Shown: piece after piece, positions 8,398-15,566 of the stretch
Layout: each line of letters opens with the position of its first letter
How positions within the stretch are numbered: the first letter of the stretch is position 1
DNA from: Verrucomicrobiia bacterium
GTDB taxonomy: Bacteria; Verrucomicrobiota; Verrucomicrobiia; Verrucomicrobiales; DEV007
Assembly (NCBI GenBank): GCA_030425385.1
Contig: JAUIAH010000008.1
Span: forward strand, 1-64,000
DNA length: 64,000 bases
Direction: 5' to 3'
Notes under the pieces: generated by a model
What the model was told of the DNA's origin: nothing
Database searches by the model: none
Seen by the model: only the letters and a program-made list of their open reading frames with translations
Program-made: the position numbers and the translations under genes

Positions 8398-10005
8398 AAT
8401 ACCGCCAAACGCGTCTCGATCTACGACACGACCTTGCGTGATGGCACGCAGGGTGAAGGAGTTTCATTCAGTTCCCTGGACAAGATTCGCATTGCCCAGA
8501 AACTGGACGAATTCGGCGTGAACTACATTGAGGGCGGTTGGCCAGGGTCCAATCCCAAGGACGTGGAATTCTTCGATCTCGCGGCCAAGGAGACCTGGAA
8601 CCATGCCAAGATTGCCGCGTTCGGCAGCACCCGCCGCGCGGACCGCAAGGTGGAAGAGGATGCCCAAGTGCAATTGCTCCTCGATGCCAACACTCCAGTC
8701 GTCACCATCTTTGGGAAAAGTTGGAAACTGCACGTGACCGAAGTCCTGCGCACCACGCCTGAGGAGAATCAAGCCATGATCCGTGACACCGTGGCGCATT
8801 TGAAGAAGCACGGACGCGAAGTGGTCTATGATGCCGAGCACTTCTTTGATGGGTACAAAGATGATCCCGCCCACGCCCTCGCCACCCTGAAGGCCGCCGA
8901 AGAAGGTGGGGCCGATATCGCTGTCCTCTGTGACACCAACGGCGGCACCATGCCTCACGAAGTTGCTGAAATCACCCGTGCCGTCGGCGAGGCGCTCTCC
9001 ATCCCGGTGGGCATCCACACCCACGATGACGCCGGGCTCGGAGTCGCCAATGCCCTGGCCTCCATCCAGGCTGGCAGTGTGCACGTGCAAGGGACCATCA
9101 ATGGCTATGGAGAACGGACGGGCAACTGCAACTTGACCACCGTCATCCCCAACCTTCAACTGAAGCTCGACACACCCGTCGTCCCGGACCTCACTCTGCT
9201 CAAATCGCTTTCGAGCTTTGTCGATGACCTCGCCAACTGCGCACACAACACGCGTGCGCCCTACGTGGGTGACACCTGTTTCTCACACAAGGGCGGCATG
9301 CATGTGAACGCCGTGCAGAAATTGGCGCGCACTTACGAACACATTGAACCGGGCGAGGTGGGAAATGTACAACACATTCTCATTTCCGAACTCTCTGGTC
9401 GGAGCAATGTCCTCATGAAGGCGGAAGAATTAGGTCTTCAGTTAGACAAAGGCTCGCCCGAAGTGATCGAGATTCTTGAACACCTCAAACGGTTGGAGAA
9501 AGAAGGCTACGAGTTCGAGGCTGCCGAGGCTTCTTTCGAACTCCTCATCCGCAGAGTGCTCAACCATCACCGCCAATTCTTTGAGCTGCTAGAGTATCAC
9601 AGTACTTTCCGCCATCACGGAACGGATCTCTACACCACCTGTGAGGCGACGGTGAAGGTCCGAGTGGGTGATCAGCGAGAGTACACCGTAGCGGAGGGCA
9701 ATGGACCCGTCGCCGCCCTCGACCGTGCCCTGCGCAAAGCACTCGTCCCCTTCTACCCCGAGCTCCAGCGGGTTCAACTCCAAGACTACAAGGTGCGCAT
9801 CATTGATAGTCACACCGGCACCGCCGCACGCACGCGGGTCCTCATCGTGTCCAAAGACGAGCACGAAAGCTGGGACACCGTCGGCGTTTCCGAGAATATC
9901 ATCGAGGCTAGTTGGATCGCCCTCGTCGATAGCTACGACTACTACCTCACCAAGCACACCGCCCACGAAGGCGTCCCCGCCCAACGCGAGCCGATCTTGG
10001 TCTAG
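8395..10005 (+). CDS. cimA: (R)-citramalate synthase
   Basis: A 536-residue member of the isopropylmalate/homocitrate synthase superfamily. It would join pyruvate and acetyl-CoA to make citramalate, the first step of the threonine-independent route to isoleucine. The N-terminal HMGL-like barrel has YDTTLRDGTQGEGVSFS with the metal-binding Asp and Arg, EGGWPGSNPKD, the metal motif HTHDDAGLG, and the HVQGTINGYGERTGNCNL segment typical of CimA. The C-terminal part (from about residue 400) is a LeuA-type dimerisation/regulatory domain, which suggests feedback control by isoleucine. ATG 8395 is chosen because homology begins there; a TTG at 8341 would add 18 unlikely residues read through the hairpin. 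Confidence 0.92.
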   Translation: MNTAKRVSIYDTTLRDGTQGEGVSFSSLDKIRIAQKLDEFGVNYIEGGWPGSNPKDVEFFDLAAKETWNHAKIAAFGSTRRADRKVEEDAQVQLLLDANTPVVTIFGKSWKLHVTEVLRTTPEENQAMIRDTVAHLKKHGREVVYDAEHFFDGYKDDPAHALATLKAAEEGGADIAVLCDTNGGTMPHEVAEITRAVGEALSIPVGIHTHDDAGLGVANALASIQAGSVHVQGTINGYGERTGNCNLTTVIPNLQLKLDTPVVPDLTLLKSLSSFVDDLANCAHNTRAPYVGDTCFSHKGGMHVNAVQKLARTYEHIEPGEVGNVQHILISELSGRSNVLMKAEELGLQLDKGSPEVIEILEHLKRLEKEGYEFEAAEASFELLIRRVLNHHRQFFELLEYHSTFRHHGTDLYTTCEATVKVRVGDQREYTVAEGNGPVAALDRALRKALVPFYPELQRVQLQDYKVRIIDSHTGTAARTRVLIVSKDEHESWDTVGVSENIIEASWIALVDSYDYYLTKHTAHEGVPAQREPILV

Positions 10006-10046
10006 TAGCGAAGATTTCGCCAATTTCGTTGTCCGCTTTCGGTTCT

Positions 10047-10062
10047 CAGATCCCATGATCTG
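10047..10062. promoter_or_regulatory. Small palindrome just before the sigma factor start
   Basis: CAGATC, four bases, then GATCTG lies 5 bases before the ATG at 10068 and overlaps the TGGGG that would serve as ribosome-binding sequence. It could be a small operator or a hairpin limiting translation. It is short and could be chance. Confidence 0.25.
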
Positions 10063-10067
10063 GGGAC

Positions 10068-10373
10068 ATGAACGATTGGCAACACCTTCAACACTACGTC
10101 GAGAATGGCGATGAGGCCGCCTTCGCCTCCATCGTTCAGCAACACGCCAACCTCGTCTTCAGCGCCGCGTTTCGCCAACTGGGCGAGCGCTCGGCCGCTG
10201 AGGAAATCACGCAGGCGACCTTTCTGCTCCTCGTCACCAAGGCCTCAAAACTGAAGCCCACGGGAACCCTTGGCGCCTGGCTCTTCCGAGCCGCTCACCT
10301 TAAAGCGAAAGAATATCGCACCCAAGAACGGGCCCGCCAACGGCGCGAATGCATTGCCATGATGCTAGACTAA
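10068..10373 (+). CDS. Sigma-70 family factor, region 2 part, cut by an in-frame stop
   Basis: The 101-residue product is the N-terminal part of an ECF-type sigma factor: region 2 with NGDEAAFASIVQQHANLVFSAAFRQL, the core-binding and -10-recognition helices AAEEITQATFLLLVTKAS, and GTLGAWLFRAAHLKAKEY. It stops at a TAA (10371-10373). The same reading frame then continues without another stop to 12335 and supplies a normal linker and region 4. The most economical view is one gene, 10068-12335, with a nonsense codon. As it stands the product lacks region 4 and could not recognise a -35 element. A sequencing error, a recent mutation or stop-codon readthrough are the alternatives. Confidence 0.75.
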   Translation: MNDWQHLQHYVENGDEAAFASIVQQHANLVFSAAFRQLGERSAAEEITQATFLLLVTKASKLKPTGTLGAWLFRAAHLKAKEYRTQERARQRRECIAMMLD

Positions 10374-10412
10374 GACCACCATCGGACGCCTCAAGAATCG
10401 CTGGATCCCTTT

Positions 10413-12335
10413 GTGGGTGACGCTTTGGCGACACTCCCTCCGCTTGAGCGCAGCGCTGTCCTTCTTCGTTTCTTTGAGAAACGGACCTTCCGCGACATTG
10501 GAAACACCTTGGGGCTGACAGAGGAGGCCGCGCGGAAACGCGTCGCCCGCGCCTTGCAACGTCTTCGCAAATGGATGGAAGCGCGGGACATCCACTGCAG
10601 TGATCACGTGATACGCACTTCTCTTAGTGGCTTTGTCATGATTACCCTCCCAGAAGCACATGCAACCGCCCTCGCTCAAATGTCCCTCGAACAAGGAACC
10701 AGTGTCGGGAACACGACCGCTCTCCCTTCGCTTCTCCTACCTAGCGTTGCGGTCCTGCTCGTCAGTGCCTCGTTGCCACTTGCGTTCCCACCAACTGCTC
10801 ATGACCCTATCACCCATCTAGAAACGGCCCAGCCCCTCACCGAAGCAGAGCCAGCACCGCCGCCTGCCCTCAGTGGACTCGCACTGGCCTGGCACAACCT
10901 CAAAGACACTCACGGGCCACCTGTTGCTTCGTTCCCTACCCTCTACCACGCCATCCAAGCCCTCGATGACGGCTTCCGACGTGAAGCCTTCTTCCCTATG
11001 CTCATTGCCGAATGGAGCCGCGCCGATCTCTCAGGCACACTCGATTTCTTCCTTGTAGAATCGCCATTCGAAACCTTCATGCGCGCCTGGAAACAGTGTC
11101 TCCGAACAGATCCCGAAGCCTGTGTCGCCCTCGTGCTTCAGAATCCCGAGCGCTTTCGCAACCGCTTAGAATCCATTCTCCACACGCTGATTCCTGTGGC
11201 ACCTGACACTCTCGCCAGCCTTGCTCCCAGATTGGGAACAACAGGAGTCGGCGGCGTGGGTGATTCTCCCATTTCCCACCTATTCTCTCGCTTTGCCAGA
11301 GAAGATCTCCAACACGCGCTCGCCATGGCAGATACATTCGATGGTATTGTCAGAAAAAAAGCCTTGATCGGGATTGCCCAAGAACGAGGGCAATGCGAGG
11401 GCCAGAGCGCTTGGGAATGGGGAAACTCCCTGGAACCGCTCGCTTTTCGGAATCGCGTTTTAGCAAAAGTCCTAGAGGGCTGGGCCATCTCAGATCCCGA
11501 GGCGGCACTGGCGCACGCACACGACATTCCGCCAGGGGACGGCTTCCGCACCGTCCCCCAACGCGTCATGATCACAGCCTCCTCCCACCATCTTGATCGC
11601 GTGTTAGACTGGCTGGAAACGCAACCACCATCCGCCGTTGATGGCGTTGCCCTTGCTGCTCATCTTCTAGAGTCGCCCCAGATCACCATTGCCCGCCTGC
11701 AAGGGCATCCTCATCAAGAAGTTCTCGCGAACGATATCGGTGCCACCCTGCTGAATCTCGGATCGACCAACGCGCGACAACTCTTAGATTGGATCGAGAC
11801 ACAACCTGATTCCACCTTTCTCCGCAAAGTCCGGATTCCCACTCTCCAAGGTCTCGGCATTCACGCGCCCGCCGAAATGCTTGAGCGGGCGCTCACTCTA
11901 TCAAAACACCATCCGATTACCACCTCGGAAGTGGACCGTTACACGGCGACACTCGTATCCAGTGATCCGGGGCATTGGCGCTTCTATTTGGAAAACTCGC
12001 CCAAGCCGTTTCAAGAAAGCCTCATGCGCACGGCGGCGGCTCGATTGGAACGCATTCGCATCTCGTGGATAGCGTTAGAAGAATGCCTCTCCTTTGCCGC
12101 CCCCGACGACCGGCCTGCGGTGATGGCCTCCATCGCCTCAGCGCGAGCCCGTGCCCAACCCGTCTCCGCGATGGCGTGGGCATCCACACTTCCATATGAG
12201 TATCAGCAAGAGGCACTGACGAGCATAGCCGAGTCATGGGCTCAGAATGATCCAGAGTCATGCCAACATTGGCTCGATACCCAATCACCTGCTGACCAGG
12301 TCATCCAGGCCCTCACAAAAGCACTCACGAAATGA
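10413..12335 (+). CDS. Sigma factor region 4 joined to a membrane and helical-repeat region
   Basis: Continues the frame of the preceding sigma fragment after its TAA. The earliest usable start here is a GTG at 10413 with no clear ribosome-binding site. Residues 1-60 are sigma region 4 (LPPLERSAVLLRFFEKRTFRDIGNTLGLTEEAARKRVARAL). A hydrophobic segment LPSLLLPSVAVLLVSASLPLAF (about 100-122) follows, then roughly 500 residues of helical repeats marked by W-x(n)-DPE/DP-A pairs (WAISDPEAALAHAHDIPPG, WAQNDPESCQHWLDTQSP). The C-terminal part would lie outside the cytoplasm if the hydrophobic segment spans the membrane, giving a membrane-tethered sigma factor. The final 4 bases overlap the next gene (ATGA), so the two are coupled. 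Confidence 0.7.
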   Translation: MGDALATLPPLERSAVLLRFFEKRTFRDIGNTLGLTEEAARKRVARALQRLRKWMEARDIHCSDHVIRTSLSGFVMITLPEAHATALAQMSLEQGTSVGNTTALPSLLLPSVAVLLVSASLPLAFPPTAHDPITHLETAQPLTEAEPAPPPALSGLALAWHNLKDTHGPPVASFPTLYHAIQALDDGFRREAFFPMLIAEWSRADLSGTLDFFLVESPFETFMRAWKQCLRTDPEACVALVLQNPERFRNRLESILHTLIPVAPDTLASLAPRLGTTGVGGVGDSPISHLFSRFAREDLQHALAMADTFDGIVRKKALIGIAQERGQCEGQSAWEWGNSLEPLAFRNRVLAKVLEGWAISDPEAALAHAHDIPPGDGFRTVPQRVMITASSHHLDRVLDWLETQPPSAVDGVALAAHLLESPQITIARLQGHPHQEVLANDIGATLLNLGSTNARQLLDWIETQPDSTFLRKVRIPTLQGLGIHAPAEMLERALTLSKHHPITTSEVDRYTATLVSSDPGHWRFYLENSPKPFQESLMRTAAARLERIRISWIALEECLSFAAPDDRPAVMASIASARARAQPVSAMAWASTLPYEYQQEALTSIAESWAQNDPESCQHWLDTQSPADQVIQALTKALTK

Positions 12336-13258
12336 TTCGTCGCTGCATTATCCTCACCATCGTGGCCCTGTTAGGCTACGGCACGAGCCGAGCCTTTATC
12401 CACTTGAGAAGTGACCCTACAAGATCACCACTCCAGCCTCTCACAGCAAGCGAGCACTCGGTGCTACCCGCTCAAAGGTCGCCCACGCCCCTCTTCTCTC
12501 ACCACTCTGAGATCGCTTCCCTCCATGCGCTCCTCGAACTAGCAGCCCACGTAGAACAGGCCCCCGTCTACCGCTACCCTAGGCTGCTCAAGAATCTGCC
12601 TGCCAGCCTACGGCCCGCTCTCATCGAGCTGTGGAGCCGACGCGACCCGGAGGGCTTCGCACGCTTTCTCAGCATGGATAACGTTGATGTAGAATCTGGT
12701 GAACGCTTGTTTGCGAATTGGATGAGACGCGCTCCCCATCGTGCCTTGCAGTATTTGGAAGAGAACCAAGAACAGCTTCACCATTGGAATCCCGTCGCCG
12801 TACGAGCGGCCTTAGCCTTGGACCCAAGCCTAGGATTTCAAGCCATGCGTCGACTCCAAATCGCCAACCCAGGCGGTCCCTCTGATATGTTCGCGCCCTG
12901 GGCCAAACGCGATCCCGAGGCGGCTCTTCGTGCCCTCGATGGCCTATCGAGTAACCGCAAAGTGGAAGCGGCCCTAACAGAAATTGGCAAAGCTTGGGGA
13001 AAACAAGATCCTCGCGAAGCACTCAACCACACCGCTCACCTCCCAATAGCCCAAGCAAGCCACATGCAAGAAGCCGTCATGCACGTTTGGGCGCAGCAGG
13101 ATCTCACGGCCGCCACGGGTCGATGGATGAGAGAAGCAGATCCTTTCACCAAGGCGAACTTGCGAAATGGCATCATCAGCGGCCTTCTCGCGATGGATCC
13201 CGAGGCTGCTGAACAGTGGAAAGAGGCCAATGCCCATACGCTTCGCTCGACCCCTTGA
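12332..13258 (+). CDS. Exported or membrane-anchored helical-repeat protein, resembles the preceding C-terminal region
   Basis: A 308-residue protein of unknown function. It begins with a signal anchor (IRRCIILTIVALLGYGTSRAF). The rest is helical with the same spaced signature as the preceding protein: LWSRRDPEGFARFL, NWMRRAPHRALQYL, PWAKRDPEAALRAL, AWGKQDPREALNH, VWAQQDLTAATG. It therefore looks like a shorter relative of the extracytoplasmic part of the sigma fusion. The start overlaps the upstream stop by 4 bases, so it is probably made together with it. A role as partner or signal-sensing subunit is a guess. Confidence 0.7.
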   Translation: MIRRCIILTIVALLGYGTSRAFIHLRSDPTRSPLQPLTASEHSVLPAQRSPTPLFSHHSEIASLHALLELAAHVEQAPVYRYPRLLKNLPASLRPALIELWSRRDPEGFARFLSMDNVDVESGERLFANWMRRAPHRALQYLEENQEQLHHWNPVAVRAALALDPSLGFQAMRRLQIANPGGPSDMFAPWAKRDPEAALRALDGLSSNRKVEAALTEIGKAWGKQDPREALNHTAHLPIAQASHMQEAVMHVWAQQDLTAATGRWMREADPFTKANLRNGIISGLLAMDPEAAEQWKEANAHTLRSTP

Positions 13259-13279
13259 GATAAGATGGATGGCCCTCAC

Positions 13280-13350
13280 CTTGGAAATACGGTTGGCTGC
13301 TCCTCGAGGATGACTTGATTGCGCTCGGCTTGGAAATGCTGTTGGCTACT
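13280..13350 (+). repeat. Imperfect 22-base direct repeat between genes
   Basis: CTTGGAAATACGGTTGGCTG at 13280-13299 recurs as CTTGGAAATGCTGTTGGCTA at 13329-13348, a spacing of 49 bases, in the 118-base gap before the SPFH gene pair. It may hold regulator sites or be a decayed small duplication. Confidence 0.45.
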
Positions 13351-13376
13351 GGTATCACCAACCCACGTCGCTGCTC

Positions 13377-14378
13377 ATGCCTTTCATTGCTTTCTTCGCC
13401 GGTCTTGCCGTTTATCTGTTCTTTCGCATTCTTGTGGGAGGATTCTACACCATTCGCCCGGATGAACGGGCGGTCGTGACAACGTTCGGAAAGGCGAATC
13501 GCTTGCCCGGCGATCCCGTAGCGGCCGATGAGAGCCTCTCCGACGACGAGCGGGAACGCTATCATTATCCCAGCGTCGAGGTGGTTCAACCTGGAGGGCC
13601 GTATTTCAAGTGGCCTTGGCAGAAAGTCCACAAAGTGAGTGTGGCCACCCAAGCCGTGCCGCTCACTTGGGATCCTACCAAAGATCAAGACACCATCGAA
13701 GCGGTGACGAAGGACAACCTGACCACGGGTGTGAATGGCCAAATTCGCTATCGTGTGAGTGAGAATAATCTCTACGCTTACCTCTTCGGTGTGCAGAGCC
13801 CGCTCGAACACGTCATGGGCTATTTCGTATCGGTTCTGAGAGAACGCATTGCCAATTTCGTGGATCCCAAAGGCCAGAGCCTGCTCACGGATACCGATGT
13901 AGGGGAAGGCGATGACGAGGCGGCTTCCAGCGCGGTAGACCTCTCTGAAGGGGTGTCGATCAACGATTTGCGGAAGAATCTCCCTCTCTTGAACGAGTAC
14001 ATGGAACAACAATGCCGCTCGACATCGGGGCGCTATGGGATCGATCTCGACGCAGCGCTGATCACGGAAATCGATCCTCCTGCAGAAGTGGATCGCGCCT
14101 TGTCGGCGATCAATAGCACGCGGAACCAAGTGGCCGCTGACATCAGCACCGCTCGCGCCGATGCGGAGCAACAGATCACCATGAGCAAACGTGCCGTCGA
14201 CATTGCGTCGAATAACGCTCTAGCAGAAGTGGCCCCGTTGCGCGTGCTCGCGGAGACCCTTACTCACATCAAGAAAGAAGGGGGCTCGAAGGCCTTGGAG
14301 GCCTACATACGCAATCTACGGGTGCCGCTTTTGAAACGGGCAGCTCGTGTGGTGCAGACAACCAGCAAGAAAGCCTAA
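13377..14378 (+). CDS. SPFH/Band 7 domain membrane protein (HflK-like)
   Basis: A 333-residue protein with one N-terminal transmembrane helix (residues 2-20) and an SPFH (stomatin/prohibitin/flotillin/HflK) domain: YTIRPDERAVVTTFGKA, GGPYFKWPWQKVHKVSV, DTIEAVTKDNLTTGVNGQIRYRV. A helical C-terminal region (about 225-300, Ala/Glu-rich) fits the usual oligomerisation coil. Such proteins form membrane scaffolds and often control proteases or lipid domains. An insertion of about 40 acidic residues (GEGDDEAASSAVDLSEG) interrupts the domain's second half. It is followed after 12 bases by a second SPFH-type gene, so the two probably form a hetero-oligomer, as HflK and HflC do. No FtsH gene is nearby. 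Confidence 0.8.
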   Translation: MPFIAFFAGLAVYLFFRILVGGFYTIRPDERAVVTTFGKANRLPGDPVAADESLSDDERERYHYPSVEVVQPGGPYFKWPWQKVHKVSVATQAVPLTWDPTKDQDTIEAVTKDNLTTGVNGQIRYRVSENNLYAYLFGVQSPLEHVMGYFVSVLRERIANFVDPKGQSLLTDTDVGEGDDEAASSAVDLSEGVSINDLRKNLPLLNEYMEQQCRSTSGRYGIDLDAALITEIDPPAEVDRALSAINSTRNQVAADISTARADAEQQITMSKRAVDIASNNALAEVAPLRVLAETLTHIKKEGGSKALEAYIRNLRVPLLKRAARVVQTTSKKA

Positions 14379-14390
14379 CAGGTCACGATC

Positions 14391-15350
14391 ATGCAGACAC
14401 TCTCCTTTCTCACGGCTGCCGCCGATCCCGCCAACGTCTTTGGAGCGGCCATCGCCGCGTTTCTCGGGCTCACGTGCATTCCCATCGTGCTCGGGTTAGG
14501 GCGCGCTTTCGGCATTTATACCATTGTCTCCGAATGCGAAACGCAGGTCTATACGCTCTTCGGCAAGGTGTTAGGCACCATTGATGAAGCGGGCTTAAAC
14601 TCGGCCGTGAAGCAATTTGGTCCCAAAGCATTGCTCATTCCCTTCTTCGGCAAGCGATATCATGTCAGCACGGCCCTGCGGCAGCATTATCTTCGTAGTC
14701 AGATGGTGAATTCAGAAGAGGGCACCCCCATGGGAGTGGGTATTTGGTATGAAATGCAGGTGAATGAGCCAGTCGATTACTTATTTGTGAATAGCAATCC
14801 CGATGGTTCTCTTCAGGCGAACGTTGCCAGCTCAACCATTTCCACCTTGAGCAATCTTGAGATGGAAAAGATGTTAGAAGATCGCCACAGCCTCAGTCGC
14901 ACCGTGCGCCGGACCGTTTCCCCCTTGTCGGAAAAGTGGGGCTATCGGTTAGGGTCCGTGTATATCCGCAAGGTCGCATTCACCGATGCGCAGATGGTTC
15001 ACAATATCACGGAGAAGGTGGTGAAACGCCTCGTGCAAGTGACGAGTGCCATGAAGCAAGATGGTGAGAATCGAGTGGGCCTGATTCAAAGTGAGACGGC
15101 CAATAAGGTGTCTCAAAAGATGGCGGAGGCAGCTTCCAAGCGCCCGGAAGTGGTGGGCGATACGTTGAACGAAATCGCCAAGGCCGATGCCGAGATTCTC
15201 GATGCCGTCATCGAGGTGATGGAAACCGAGAACCTCCTGGAATCGGATGCGGAACTGGATGTGCTGCCGGAAGGCACCCAGATCTTGGTTCAATTAGGCG
15301 AGCGTCAACGCCCTCCTAGTCTTGGACCACGGTCGAAAGCCACTTCTTGA
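14391..15350 (+). CDS. Second SPFH-like membrane protein, operon partner
   Basis: A 319-residue protein with a hydrophobic N-terminal helix (about 17-43, GAAIAAFLGLTCIPIVLGLG), then an SPFH-like domain: YTIVSECETQVYTLFGKVLGTIDEAG, GIWYEMQVNEPVDYLF, SLSRTVRRTVSPLSEKWGYRLGSVYIRKV. A long C-terminal helix (about 215-275) follows. It lies 12 bases after the first SPFH gene on the same strand and is very likely co-transcribed and co-assembled with it. The two proteins are clearly different in sequence, so this is an old pair rather than a recent duplication. The specific cellular role is unknown. Confidence 0.75.
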   Translation: MQTLSFLTAAADPANVFGAAIAAFLGLTCIPIVLGLGRAFGIYTIVSECETQVYTLFGKVLGTIDEAGLNSAVKQFGPKALLIPFFGKRYHVSTALRQHYLRSQMVNSEEGTPMGVGIWYEMQVNEPVDYLFVNSNPDGSLQANVASSTISTLSNLEMEKMLEDRHSLSRTVRRTVSPLSEKWGYRLGSVYIRKVAFTDAQMVHNITEKVVKRLVQVTSAMKQDGENRVGLIQSETANKVSQKMAEAASKRPEVVGDTLNEIAKADAEILDAVIEVMETENLLESDAELDVLPEGTQILVQLGERQRPPSLGPRSKATS

Positions 15351-15503
15351 GCGCCACCAAGCGCTTTGTGGAAATCCGATCTTTCTGGAAGTGGATCAGG
15401 GAAATTACCCGATCCATGCCACGGTTAAGGGCCACCATGGGATCGATTTGGATAAAAACGTCACTCGCTGACCAGATTGTCACGCTGTGATGAAGGAATT
15501 GCC

Positions 15504-15531
15504 TTGAAAGAAGCCCAACAAGCTTGATAAT
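15504..15531 (+). promoter_or_regulatory. Sigma-70-like promoter for the FHA protein gene
   Basis: TTGAAA (15504-15509), a 16-base spacer and GATAAT (15526-15531) lie 35 bases before the ATG at 15567, inside the most AT-rich stretch of the neighbourhood. Both hexamers match the consensus at five of six positions. This is a prediction from sequence only. Confidence 0.55.
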
Positions 15532-15566
15532 TATGATTTTTATATTTAATTGAGAGCGCACATCCC

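Noticed and set aside
8464-9246. 260-codon minus-strand frame over citramalate synthase
   Set aside because: The plus strand carries all catalytic motifs of CimA; the antisense frame is a high-GC by-product.
13176-14171. 331-codon open frame on the minus strand over the SPFH gene
   Set aside because: It lies antisense to a clear SPFH domain gene, has no recognisable motif or export signal, and its composition is that of a reverse-complement shadow.
15316-15561. Possible 81-codon small gene on the minus strand between the SPFH and FHA genes
   Set aside because: It would read through the likely FHA promoter and overlap the SPFH 3' end. There is no ribosome-binding site and no recognised family. 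It cannot be excluded, but support is too weak.
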